Shown piece by piece: positions 9,398 to 17,682 of a stretch of DNA of 64,000 bases (position 1 is the stretch's first letter; each line of letters begins with the position of its first letter). Source of the stretch: an uncultured Aquimarina sp. Lineage in GTDB: Bacteria > Bacteroidota > Bacteroidia > Flavobacteriales > Flavobacteriaceae. Both the position numbers and the translations under genes were made by a program. The stretch spans positions 558,001-622,000 of the forward strand of contig NZ_CANLMP010000003.1 of assembly GCF_947492405.1 (NCBI RefSeq), written 5' to 3'. Below the pieces are notes generated by a model. The model did no database searches and was not told the origin of the DNA. It saw only the letters and a list, made by a program, of their open reading frames with translations.

Positions 9398-10525
9398 CTG
9401 AAACTATCCGTCGTCATCCTCAATTATAATGTACGTTATTTTTTAGAGCTATGTATCCTTAGTGTTCAAAAAGCTATAACTACCTTGGACGCAGAAATTA
9501 TCGTAATTGATAATAACTCACCCGATGATAGTTGCGCAATGGTCAGAGAACGTTTTCCTGATAGCATATTAATTGAAAACAAAGAAAATATTGGTTTCTC
9601 TAAGGCTAATAATCAAGGAGTTGCTGTAGCTAAAGGAGAATATATATGTATTCTGAATCCTGATACTGTAGTCGCAGAAGATACTTTTATTAATATACTT
9701 GAAATTTTTAAAGATTTACCAAGTATTGGTATGGCTGGGCCAAAATTAATAAGTGGGGTAGGTGTTTTTCATCCAGAAAGCAAAAGAAATATTCCATCGC
9801 CTTTAACATCATTCGGAAGACTTTTTAAAATAAGATTAGGTAAGGTCAAAAATTATTATTCAGACCATATTCCTATTGATGGTATCGGTAATGTTGATAT
9901 TCTCGTAGGAGCTTTTATATTGGTCAAAAAAGAAAATTATAAATCTGTTGGAGGTTTTGACGAAGATTATTTTATGTATGGAGAAGATATTGATCTATCC
10001 TATAAAATAAAAAAGAAAGGACTGGAAAACTATTATATAGGCACAATACCCGTGATCCATTATAAAGGCGAAAGTACTGATCGAAATGCGGAGTACATCA
10101 AACGCTTTTATGGAGCGATGCGATTGTTTTATCAAAAACATTTTAGAAGCAATTGGTTTTTAGATTTTGTTGTATCGGTTGGAATACGACTAACCTCTGT
10201 AATGCAATCGTTCAAAAATAATCATAAAGAAAAACGAGTGATAGATCGATATTATCTGGTTTCAGAAAACAATAAATTAAAACAGAAGCTTACCAATGTT
10301 TTACAAAAAGAAGTACAATTTATTTCCTTAGAATCTGCGGATAATTTGGGATATACTAATAACGAACTTATATTTGATAATGAGTTGATGAGCTTTAGTG
10401 AGATTATCAGTTCCATGCAGCGGCTAAAGAAGTCCAATATGACTTTTAAGATCAGACCTATAGGATGTAATTTTATATTAGGAAGTGATTTTAGTGATGG
10501 AAAAGGTGAAGTGATTACTTTTTAA
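9398..10525 (+). CDS. Family 2 glycosyltransferase, probable CTG start
   Basis: Inverting GT-A enzyme, likely rhamnosyl-type, for surface polysaccharide. The frame is open from the recR stop. The conserved GT2 N-terminus (KLSVVILNYNV) begins right after a CTG at 9398, exactly where relatives have ATG. No ATG or GTG occurs in frame before the first internal TTG (9485), which would cut away the first beta strand. From CTG the protein is 375 residues. Motifs: IDNNSPDDS, ENIGFSKANNQG, ILNPDTVV (the DxD-like site) and GGFDEDYFMYGEDIDLSYKIKKKG. The C-terminal ~110 residues are helical. The frame is intact downstream. Confidence 0.85.
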   Translation: MKLSVVILNYNVRYFLELCILSVQKAITTLDAEIIVIDNNSPDDSCAMVRERFPDSILIENKENIGFSKANNQGVAVAKGEYICILNPDTVVAEDTFINILEIFKDLPSIGMAGPKLISGVGVFHPESKRNIPSPLTSFGRLFKIRLGKVKNYYSDHIPIDGIGNVDILVGAFILVKKENYKSVGGFDEDYFMYGEDIDLSYKIKKKGLENYYIGTIPVIHYKGESTDRNAEYIKRFYGAMRLFYQKHFRSNWFLDFVVSVGIRLTSVMQSFKNNHKEKRVIDRYYLVSENNKLKQKLTNVLQKEVQFISLESADNLGYTNNELIFDNELMSFSEIISSMQRLKKSNMTFKIRPIGCNFILGSDFSDGKGEVITF

Positions 10526-10615
10526 AGAAACTTTAATAAAGAAAAATTAATTTAAGATCTTAACTTTTATTAATTTCGCAAAAAATATAACTAATAAATA
10601 CCTTTGATTAAGAAT

Positions 10616-11959
10616 ATGGCAAAATTTGAGCTTAAACTTCCGAAGATGGGTGAGAGTGTTGCAGAGGCAACAATAACAACTTGGTTAAAAGAAGTTGGAG
10701 AAACTATCGAGATGGACGATGCAGTATTAGAAATTGCTACGGACAAGGTAGATAGTGAAGTTCCTTGTGAAGTAGAAGGTGTATTGGTTGAAAAACTTTT
10801 TGAAGTTGATGATGTTGTAAAAGTTGGTCAAACGATCGCTATTATCGAAACAGAAGGAGAAGGTACTGTAGAAGCAGCTCCACAGGAATCCAAAGAAGAA
10901 GTAGCTTCAGCTCCTGAAGCAGCAGCAGTAATCGAAAACGATATGGCTGCAATAAAAGAAACCGCGACTCCTAAAGCAGATTTTTCAGAGAGTTCTAAGT
11001 TTTATTCTCCATTAGTAAAAAATATCGCTGCAGCAGAAGGAATTTCTGTAGCAGAACTAGAAAATATATCCGGAACAGGAAAAGATGGTAGAGTTACCAA
11101 AAATGATATCCTACAATTTGTAGAAGACCGCAAAGCGGGTAAAACTACGGTAACTCCTGTTGCACCAGCTGTGACAGAACAAAAAACGGCTCCTAAAACA
11201 GCTATTAAGAAAACAGAAGCTCCAAAAGCTGCGCCCGTAGTTGCATCGGGAGAAGATGAGATTATAGAAATGACCAGGATGGGTAAACTTATTGCACATC
11301 ATATGGTAGAATCTGTACAAACTTCTGCGCACGTACAATCGTTTATCGAAGCTGATGTGACCAATATCTGGAATTGGAGAAAGAAGGTAAAAGGAGATTT
11401 CATGAAGAGAGAAGGAGAGAACCTAACCTTTACTCCTATATTTATGGAAGCTGTGGCAAAAGCCATCAGAGATTTTCCGATGATCAATATTTCTGTTTCT
11501 GGTGATACTGTGATCAAAAAGAAAAATATCAATTTAGGTATGGCAGCGGCCTTAGCTGATGGTAATTTAATTGTTCCGGTAATTAAAAATGCAGATCAGT
11601 TAAATCTGGTTGGGATGACCAAAGCAGTAAATGATTTGGCAAACCGTGCTCGTACTAATGCATTAAAACCTGATGATATCCAAGGGGGAACATATACGGT
11701 GACCAATGTGGGAACATTTGGTAGTATTATGGGGACACCAATTATCAACCAGCCGCAAGTAGCGATTTTAGCATTAGGAGCGATCCGTAAAGTGCCAGCA
11801 GTTATAGAAACACCAGATGGAGATTTTATAGGTATCCGTTATAAAATGTTCTTATCTCACTCTTATGACCATAGAGTTGTAAACGGAGCATTAGGTGGAC
11901 AATTTGTACAACGTGTAAAGGATTACCTGGAAGCTTTTGATGTAAATAGAGAGTTTTAA
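10616..11959 (+). CDS. 2-oxo acid dehydrogenase complex E2 (dihydrolipoyl acyltransferase)
   Basis: The ATG at 10616 (MAKFELKLPKMGES) gives 447 residues. Domains in order: lipoyl domain with lipoyl Lys44 in ATDKVDSEVP, a Glu/Ala-rich linker, the peripheral subunit-binding domain (SPLVKNIAAAEGIS--ELENISGTGKDGRVTKNDI), a second linker, and the catalytic domain ending SHSYDHRVVNGALGG. The active-site His is H419. The usual HRxxDG is HRVVNG here (Asp to Asn), a change I also associate with Bacteroidota homologues. DKVDSEVP favours a branched-chain-type complex. No E1 or E3 gene is adjacent, so it works with subunits encoded elsewhere. Confidence 0.93.
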   Translation: MAKFELKLPKMGESVAEATITTWLKEVGETIEMDDAVLEIATDKVDSEVPCEVEGVLVEKLFEVDDVVKVGQTIAIIETEGEGTVEAAPQESKEEVASAPEAAAVIENDMAAIKETATPKADFSESSKFYSPLVKNIAAAEGISVAELENISGTGKDGRVTKNDILQFVEDRKAGKTTVTPVAPAVTEQKTAPKTAIKKTEAPKAAPVVASGEDEIIEMTRMGKLIAHHMVESVQTSAHVQSFIEADVTNIWNWRKKVKGDFMKREGENLTFTPIFMEAVAKAIRDFPMINISVSGDTVIKKKNINLGMAAALADGNLIVPVIKNADQLNLVGMTKAVNDLANRARTNALKPDDIQGGTYTVTNVGTFGSIMGTPIINQPQVAILALGAIRKVPAVIETPDGDFIGIRYKMFLSHSYDHRVVNGALGGQFVQRVKDYLEAFDVNREF

Positions 11960-12035
11960 AATTCGCATTGAACCGCGTAATACTAAGCTGTCACAATGAG
12001 CTTGTCGAAGTGTAATACGGAATAGTAATAGATTA

Positions 12036-12064
12036 AACCACGACTAATAAAGTCGTGGTTTTTT
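12036..12064 (+). terminator. Rho-independent terminator of the E2 gene
   Basis: Perfect 10-bp stem AACCACGACT (12036-12045) / AGTCGTGGTT (12051-12060) with loop AATAA, then a T-run. It lies 76 bp after the E2 stop. Confidence 0.92.
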
Positions 12065-12146
12065 ATTTCACTGAAAACCGTGTAATCTATTTACAAGATA
12101 TTATTCATATTTACTTATTAAATCAAATTTTTTAATAGGAGTAAAA

Positions 12147-12911
12147 ATGAAACAAGTTGTATTGATTGTCTTAATTCTTTCTTGTTCTAGTATATCATAC
12201 AGTCAAAACCAATTGTTTATTGAAGGTAAGAATATTTGGGTTCGGGAAACTCCAGTAGATGGGAAAGTGCTTATGAAATTAAATACAGGAGATACGTGTT
12301 TGGTTTTAGGCAAGTCAAATGAACAGGTGATAAAAGGAAATAAGGATTTTTGGTATCAAATCGAACATAATGGAGAAATAGGTTGGGTTTTTGGTTCTCA
12401 AACTTCAATCCGACAAAAGGCAGCAATAAATAATTTTGAGCCATTTTTGAAATATTTCCTTACTACTTCTTTTTTTGGAAAACGTATTAATAGTCTTATC
12501 AAAGTTAAATCGCATCATATAAATCCGTTTGTAAAAAAAGAAATAGGTGTATATCGATTTTTTAATCCAGGCTCTGCATGTGTATTGGCAAGTTTTGAAT
12601 CTTATATACCCGTACATCCGAAAATAGATTTTCTTTCTATTTACAAAAATGAGTCTCCTAAAAATGGTTTTTGTGATGAAAGTAAAGACCCAGATGGAGT
12701 ATACTATTCAGAAATAGATAAATTGCCTACCTATGCTGATATTGAAAAAGGAGGTTCTGAACGGATTAATATCCCTGCGAAGTATCGAAATGGCTCGAAA
12801 ATTAAAGTAGATATTTTAAAAGATGAATGGATTGTTAAAACAATGTACTTTATAATAGCTGATCATAAATGGTGGTTGGTTCTAATTGATGATTGTGATT
12901 GTTCTGCTTGA
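12147..12911 (+). CDS. Exported protein with SH3b-like domain
   Basis: 254 residues. Signal peptide at 1-20 (VVLIVLILSCSSISYSQ); cleavage after SYS is likely, though LILSC could be read as a lipobox. Residues ~23-85 fit a bacterial SH3 domain: a stretch with WVRETP near the start, MKLNTGDTCLVLG, then a WYQIEHNGEIGWVFG strand. The remainder (~90-254) has no recognised domain and ends with a CDCSA tail. It belongs to an accessory stretch of small exported proteins; a second SH3b protein follows at 13671. Function unknown. Confidence 0.7.
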   Translation: MKQVVLIVLILSCSSISYSQNQLFIEGKNIWVRETPVDGKVLMKLNTGDTCLVLGKSNEQVIKGNKDFWYQIEHNGEIGWVFGSQTSIRQKAAINNFEPFLKYFLTTSFFGKRINSLIKVKSHHINPFVKKEIGVYRFFNPGSACVLASFESYIPVHPKIDFLSIYKNESPKNGFCDESKDPDGVYYSEIDKLPTYADIEKGGSERINIPAKYRNGSKIKVDILKDEWIVKTMYFIIADHKWWLVLIDDCDCSA

Positions 12912-13012
12912 TGCCTAATCATTCCTCTTGGTATTAATATGTTTTATGAATCCTTAATCTTTGATAATTAAAGTCAAATGAAGGGTAAGGTTTGGCTTTA
13001 TATAAGCAATAG

Positions 13013-13041
13013 CGGTTTGAGTGCTTACTCAAACCGTTTTT
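13013..13041 (+). terminator. Rho-independent terminator
   Basis: Perfect 10-bp stem CGGTTTGAGT (13013-13022) / ACTCAAACCG (13027-13036), loop GCTT, followed by five T. It ends the transcript of the SH3b protein gene at 12147. Confidence 0.9.
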
Positions 13042-13133
13042 GATTTTAAATAATTATATTGGTATCCGAAAAGTAATTGTGCGTAAATCCGCTACTGCTC
13101 ATATACAAACTGCTATGTATAATAAGAAAAATA

Positions 13134-13505
13134 ATGAATCCAGAAGAATTTGTTAAATCATATGAAAAAGCTTTAGGAACTCAGGATTGGAACGTAGTTG
13201 AGCCTTTAGTTTCCGAAAATGTAAGTGTTACCTTTTCTAATGGAACGATTCACATTGGGAAAGAAAATGTTCGAAAAGCATTTGAGAAAAATTTTTCTTT
13301 AATTAAGAATGAGAAATATGCTGTCGAAAATATTAAATGGTTAGTAAAAGATAAAAAATATGCTGTCTATTTATTCGAATTTAATTGGACTGGAATTATA
13401 GGTGGAAAATCTGAATCTGGAAATGGAATTGGAACATCTGTTTTAATAAAAGAAAATACTAGATGGAAATTATTAACTGAACATTTGGGAAGAAAATCAG
13501 ATTGA
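13134..13505 (+). CDS. SnoaL/DUF4440-like nuclear transport factor 2-fold protein
   Basis: Start chosen at the ATG 13134 (MNPEEFVKSYEKALGTQDW), 123 residues. The sequence follows the cone-shaped NTF2-like fold: an N-terminal helix pair with W and VEPLVSENVSVTFSNGTIHIGKENVRKAFEKNF, followed by four strands ending in VLIKENTRWKLLTEHLG. Members include scavenging or ligand-binding proteins and enzymes. No catalytic residues can be named here. No signal peptide, so cytoplasmic. It is a single gene flanked by spacers of 222 and 165 bp without recognisable genes. Confidence 0.75.
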   Translation: MNPEEFVKSYEKALGTQDWNVVEPLVSENVSVTFSNGTIHIGKENVRKAFEKNFSLIKNEKYAVENIKWLVKDKKYAVYLFEFNWTGIIGGKSESGNGIGTSVLIKENTRWKLLTEHLGRKSD

Positions 13506-13670
13506 ATTTGAATAGAAAACCAGGTAACAAAGACGTGTATAGCTCGTCGCGACTGAATTCCTTAAAATGAATTTCCTGTAATTTGCTATCTTCAGGATAT
13601 CACGGAAAAGTCTGTTGAACATTTTCCGAAACGAGCCAAATTTCAAAACTAGATATTTAAAAAAACTTGT

Positions 13671-14453
13671 ATGAGTAATAAAAAACACTTCTTTTTATTT
13701 TTTTTATTTTCGATAATAGGATTTGCCAATTCTCAAACTGATAACTCTATTTTTTATGTAAGTGCAAAAAGCGGATTAACTATAAGGGAAAAACCAAACT
13801 TAGATTCGCAAAAAATAGGAGTTATAACGTATAAATCTGCCGTTAAAGTTTTGAAGGTTCTAGATAATAATATGATATATATTTATGATAATAAACTTAA
13901 AATTAAGGCGAATTGGGTTCGAATTGAGAATCCTAATGATCCAAATATTGAGTCCTATGTTTTTGGGGGGTACTTAAAGCAAAAAGAATATTTTGAAAAA
14001 CCCATATTTGATTTGTCAAATTGGGAATTATATGAAAACGAAGAACTGGGTTTAAGTTTAAAACAACCTAAAGATTGGATGAACTTTACTGTTAAAAATA
14101 TAGGTTACAAAAATTGGAAGGAAAATTTTATTCTTATAACTCACGAAGACAATGAAGATCCTACACAAATAATTATAAGTAAATATAAAACACCAATCAA
14201 AAAGATTTTAAAAGATAAAGGTTTTACTGGTGGTTTTGAAAAAATACAAGAAATCTATATAAATAAAAAACTTATAATCAAACGTACTTTATATTTTGAT
14301 CATGGCTGTTCGTTAATACAGTATTTTCATGAAATAAGTAATTCTATGACCGGAATAGTTGAGATATCAGGTGTATGTATATCTCACCAAAAAGATTATG
14401 ATGAAACTAAAATAAAAGTTGCAGAAAGCGTTAATTTTCTAAATAACTTATAA
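13671..14453 (+). CDS. Exported protein with SH3b-like domain
   Basis: 260 residues with a signal peptide (basic start SNKKH, phenylalanine/leucine-rich core 6-19, cleavage near ANS-Q). Residues ~27-105 match a bacterial SH3 domain: FYVSAKSGLTIREKPNLDS, KIGVITYKSAVKVL, then KANWVRIE and SYVFGGYL. From ~120 on there is a mixed alpha/beta region (LGLSLKQPKDWMNF and two cysteines, DHGCSL and SGVCISH) of unknown fold. It is related in layout, but not closely in sequence, to the gene at 12147. Function unknown. Confidence 0.7.
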   Translation: MSNKKHFFLFFLFSIIGFANSQTDNSIFYVSAKSGLTIREKPNLDSQKIGVITYKSAVKVLKVLDNNMIYIYDNKLKIKANWVRIENPNDPNIESYVFGGYLKQKEYFEKPIFDLSNWELYENEELGLSLKQPKDWMNFTVKNIGYKNWKENFILITHEDNEDPTQIIISKYKTPIKKILKDKGFTGGFEKIQEIYINKKLIIKRTLYFDHGCSLIQYFHEISNSMTGIVEISGVCISHQKDYDETKIKVAESVNFLNNL

Positions 14454-14528
14454 TAGATTAATAAAATTGAAACCTATTTTAAAAAAATAAAACAACATAC
14501 TACACTGTATAACAAAACATAGTTGCCT

Positions 14529-14581
14529 TTGAGCCAGTAATGATTGTTATGTTGAACATTATAACTCTCAAACTGACTCAA
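14529..14581. repeat. Imperfect long inverted repeat between convergent genes
   Basis: TTGAGCCAGT (14529-14538) and ACTGACTCAA (14572-14581) are inverted with one mismatch. Between them GTTAT and ATAAC can extend the fold. It could form a long hairpin between the convergent genes at 13671 and 14605. No T-run follows, so it is not a classic terminator; it could be a REP-like repeat. Confidence 0.45.
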
Positions 14582-14604
14582 TAAATATTTAATGGAGATA
14601 CTAA

Positions 14605-15414
14605 CTATTGTAAAATTACCTTACCATGTATCATCTCGATACGCTGAATAGCTTTATCAAATAAAGGTTTCGCCTTTGCTTTAAATTCTGGATTATTAAC
14701 CATTTCATCAAAATCAGATAAATTGTCCCACTCAACAATTCCTACCATTTGTGGATTAAGTACAGTTTTAGATTTAGGTGCATTCGAGATTGGACTTAAA
14801 TTAGCCTTAAAAACAGGCTCAGGTTTTCCATAAGTCTTCTTAATAGGAGCAGAAACCTTAAAATATTCCCCTAACGATTTCTGCCCATTTGGTTTTAGCC
14901 AGGCAAGAAAAAACTCGTATGATTTATCCGCCATAAACGTAATTGAAGTATCTTCTTTAACCGTTACAAACGACTGCCCAAAATCTTTAAAAGCAGAATT
15001 ACGCAGAGGAAACAGTTCTTTCAAACGTGAATCAGCAATGGTCTTTTCGTAAACTTGGATACTGGGCCATTCAAATAAAACAAGCATTGTTGGTTTTTCA
15101 AGAATTCCACCATCTTTTAAATCTGTAACATTGAAAGATGCAATGTTCTTTCCTCCATATTCTGAAATAATTGGACCTGCCTTCGGGAAATATTGCTTAA
15201 AAAGAACTTCTTGTTTGTTTTTAATAATATTAGCATAAGCAATCTCATAAACTTTATCCTTTTTTAAAACTACATTCAAGGATTTTGGAATATTCAAATT
15301 TTCACCTTCAGACTTGACAGAAGTTACCTGGCTAATCTCTTTTTGTTTTTGTGCACCACAGGAATTTACATTCAGGGATATGGCAGTCAAAACTACAAAT
15401 AATGTGATTTTCAT
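14605..15414 (-). CDS. Lipoprotein with two DUF1330-like domains
   Basis: 269 residues. Lipobox near residue 19 (LNVNSCGAQ). The mature part has two ferredoxin-like halves: ~50-140 (VYEIAYANIIKNKQEVLFKQYFPKAGPIISEYGG, then VLFEWPS--VYEKTIADSRLKELFPLR) and ~160-265 (FFLAWLKPNGQKSLGEYFKVSAPIKKTYGKP, then VGIVEWDN--DFDEMVNNPEFKAKAKPLFDKA). Both follow the DUF1330/dimeric alpha-beta barrel pattern, fused in one chain. It is divergent from an HxlR regulator across an 87-bp spacer and is probably its target. No enzymatic role known. Confidence 0.75.
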   Translation of the reverse strand: MKITLFVVLTAISLNVNSCGAQKQKEISQVTSVKSEGENLNIPKSLNVVLKKDKVYEIAYANIIKNKQEVLFKQYFPKAGPIISEYGGKNIASFNVTDLKDGGILEKPTMLVLFEWPSIQVYEKTIADSRLKELFPLRNSAFKDFGQSFVTVKEDTSITFMADKSYEFFLAWLKPNGQKSLGEYFKVSAPIKKTYGKPEPVFKANLSPISNAPKSKTVLNPQMVGIVEWDNLSDFDEMVNNPEFKAKAKPLFDKAIQRIEMIHGKVILQ

Positions 15415-15501
15415 AAACTGTTTTTTTAAAGTTACAAGACAAATTTATTTACTTTATATTTACAATAATAAAAGTTATATACATACAAAAAAGTTCGTAC
15501 T

Positions 15502-15861
15502 ATGAGAAAGGAAACTTCAACCAATTTTGAAAATCAACAAATCCTTGAAATGTCTTGTGGACTTACTTATGCAGTTGAACTATTGAGTGGTAGGTGGAAG
15601 GTTAATATCCTATGGAATTTAGAAAAAGGAATTAACAGATATGGGCGAATGAAAAAGAACATTTCTGGGATTTCTGAAAAGATGTTAACTCAGCGTTTGA
15701 GAGATATGGAAAATGATGGGCTTATAATTCGGAAGGATTTCAAAACAATACCACCGCACGTAGAATATTACTTATCGAATGCAGGTAAGCAGTTAGTACC
15801 TGTTTTACACCAATTGTGCATGTGGGGAACCAATGTTCGCGAAATTACCAGGAAAAATTAA
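15502..15861 (+). CDS. HxlR family transcriptional regulator
   Basis: 119 residues. Winged helix of the HxlR type: GLTYAVELLSGRWKVNILWNL (20-40), NRYGRMKKNISGISEKMLTQRLRDMENDGLI (recognition helix) and the VEYYLSNAGKQL wing. A cysteine at residue 19, just before the domain, sits where the redox/quinone-sensing cysteine of YodB/HypR-type members is found, so an electrophile response is possible (inference). Divergent from the DUF1330-like lipoprotein gene, and likely controls it and itself. Confidence 0.9.
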   Translation: MRKETSTNFENQQILEMSCGLTYAVELLSGRWKVNILWNLEKGINRYGRMKKNISGISEKMLTQRLRDMENDGLIIRKDFKTIPPHVEYYLSNAGKQLVPVLHQLCMWGTNVREITRKN

Positions 15862-15958
15862 CATTAAAAAGAGATACAACATTGGCTATAAGTAATTACA
15901 GAATTTTGTGCTAAACTACGCAACTAGTTATAGTCGAGAGATGTTGAAAATAATTTGA

Positions 15959-16558
15959 ATGAAGGAAAAGGCATATCAACAATATTTAGATTCATACTTA
16001 AAAATTTGCCCTCAATTAAAAAAGGATGAGTTAAATTTCATACGAGATAATCTTTCAATTACACAACTTGAAAAAAGACAGTTTTACTTGAAAAGTGGAC
16101 AAATCCAAAAGGAAATGAGTTTTGTACATCAAGGTCTGCTAAAAAGCTATTATATAGATAAACAAGGTAAAAAAGTTACCATCTCTTTTATCGATGAGAA
16201 TTTTTATGCTGCGGATTATCCTTCGTTTATACAGCAAAAACCTTCAAAATATTATATCGAAACTATTGAGCCAACTATAATGGTGAATTTGTCTTATGCT
16301 GCCATGCAAAAAGCATATAAGAACTATAAAAACTTTGAAAATTATGGGAGGTTAATTGCCGAACAAATCTTGCTAAAAAAACAAGATAGAATTGAAAGTT
16401 TTTTGTTTGAAAATGCAGAAGAAAGATATATTCGTTTTATTAAGAAGAATCAAAATATACTGCCTAGAATAAGTGTTTCAGATTTATCATCATATTTAGG
16501 CATTGAAAGACAATCGCTAACTAGAATAAGAAAAAAGTTGATTCAGCAAGATGTTTGA
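15959..16558 (+). CDS. Crp/Fnr family transcriptional regulator
   Basis: 199 residues. N-terminal cyclic-nucleotide-binding-like beta barrel (residues ~30-120: FYLKSGQIQKEMSFVHQGLLKSYYIDKQGKKVTISFIDENFY), central helix ~125-150, and a helix-turn-helix near the C-terminus (RISVSDLSSYLGIERQSLTRIRKKL). No Fnr-type cysteine cluster and no cAMP-contact motif are visible, so the ligand is unknown. A perfect palindrome TGACACA-AA-TGTGTCA starts in its stop codon. The next gene (alpha/beta hydrolase) begins 68 bp on and is the likely target. Confidence 0.88.
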   Translation: MKEKAYQQYLDSYLKICPQLKKDELNFIRDNLSITQLEKRQFYLKSGQIQKEMSFVHQGLLKSYYIDKQGKKVTISFIDENFYAADYPSFIQQKPSKYYIETIEPTIMVNLSYAAMQKAYKNYKNFENYGRLIAEQILLKKQDRIESFLFENAEERYIRFIKKNQNILPRISVSDLSSYLGIERQSLTRIRKKLIQQDV

Positions 16559-16571
16559 CACAAATGTGTCA
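16556..16571. promoter_or_regulatory. Perfect palindrome, candidate Crp/Fnr operator
   Basis: TGACACA (16556-16562), AA, TGTGTCA (16565-16571): a 7-bp inverted repeat with a 2-bp centre. The GACA/TGTC symmetry and 16-bp size suit a Crp/Fnr dimer. A -7-like TATTTACG at 16596-16603 puts the palindrome centre roughly 40 bp upstream of a possible start of the hydrolase transcript, a usual activator position. Confidence 0.5.
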
Positions 16572-16625
16572 GGAAAAAAACAAATGAATGCTCCATATTT
16601 ACGTAGTAACTTAAATACTTAAAAT

Positions 16626-17522
16626 ATGAACAACTTCAGATATACAGTAGTGCTTTTAACAATCTTATTTACTTCATCTTGTGCTTTTAACCATAAGTTT
16701 CACTATCCAGTAAAAATAAATCGAAATGTAGACGATCTAGGAGTTTTTAGTTATGGAAAGGATACACTACTATTCAAATATAACAAAACAACTAAGGCCA
16801 TAAATATTGATAATAAAAATGGGATTTCTCAACATCCTAATTTCTCTATAGAAGCTTTTGACTTTATGAGCGAAAGTAACAATAAACTTCACGGATGGTT
16901 ATTAAAACCTAAAAACATTATACCAAAAGTAACAATCGTTCATTTTCACGGAAGTGCTATGGATATTTTGACTCAGTATCAAGCAATCAGTCCGTTAATT
17001 GATTACGGATTTCAAATCATCACTTTTGACTATAGTGGTTATGGTTTTTCAGAAGGAAAATCCACACGCAAAAATATACTTGAAGATGCTTATTCATTTT
17101 TAAATTTTGCTAAAAATCACCAACAAATAAAAGGTAGTAAGCTGATTTTATACGGGCAATCTTATGGTGGTTATTTAGTAGCAGTTATAGGTTCTAATAG
17201 ACAATATGATATTGACGGAATTGTAATTGAGGGAGCGTTTACAAGTCATAAAGCAGAAGCGAAATATGAAGTTCCTTTTTGGGGTAATTTAGTTAAAAAT
17301 GAAAAACACGCAGACAAGGAAATTAAGAAAAATCGAAAACCAATTTTGATTATACATAGCCGAGAAGATAAAAAAGTACCTCTAAAATTTGGAAAGAGAA
17401 TTTTTGAAAACGCAAATGAACCCAAAGAATTTTTCGAAATAGACAAACCTCATATTTTGGGACTTCAGTGTTATTCAAAAGAAATATCCGAAAAGATTAA
17501 CAAGATGCTGAATAAAAATTAA
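16626..17522 (+). CDS. Alpha/beta hydrolase lipoprotein
   Basis: 298 residues. Signal peptide with lipobox ending TSSC19, so membrane-anchored in the periplasm. Alpha/beta hydrolase fold: the oxyanion loop VHFHGSAMD (105-113), FDYSGYGFSEG, nucleophile elbow GQSYGG with Ser179, acid in HSREDKKVP and His in KPHILGL. Similar to the BAAT/ABHD13-type serine hydrolases. Substrate unknown. The Crp/Fnr gene directly upstream and the palindrome between them suggest local activation. Confidence 0.88.
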   Translation: MNNFRYTVVLLTILFTSSCAFNHKFHYPVKINRNVDDLGVFSYGKDTLLFKYNKTTKAINIDNKNGISQHPNFSIEAFDFMSESNNKLHGWLLKPKNIIPKVTIVHFHGSAMDILTQYQAISPLIDYGFQIITFDYSGYGFSEGKSTRKNILEDAYSFLNFAKNHQQIKGSKLILYGQSYGGYLVAVIGSNRQYDIDGIVIEGAFTSHKAEAKYEVPFWGNLVKNEKHADKEIKKNRKPILIIHSREDKKVPLKFGKRIFENANEPKEFFEIDKPHILGLQCYSKEISEKINKMLNKN

Positions 17523-17682
17523 AAGAACTTAATCAGAAACTAAAGGGCCGCATTAGAAAATAAAAATTATAAGGTAGACTTAGCTTGTTTTTGGACAAAG
17601 ACAATCAATAGCAGTGTAACAAATTCAATAATATAGATACTAATTAAATAGCATGTAATTTTTAAGACTAAATTTAATACTC

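Noticed and set aside
9485..10525. TTG at 9485 as the glycosyltransferase start
   Set aside because: It would delete the conserved KLSVVILNYNV strand needed for the GT-A fold; the frame is open upstream to a CTG at the expected start.
11989..12015. REP-like GAGCTTGTCGAAGTG motif after the E2 gene
   Set aside because: Resembles a common intergenic motif in Bacteroidota, but only one copy and no clear pairing in this window, so not annotated.
12912..13670. Integron-like gene cassette sites in the accessory stretch
   Set aside because: The genes are small and separated by odd spacers, but no repeated attC-like core or integrase could be seen.
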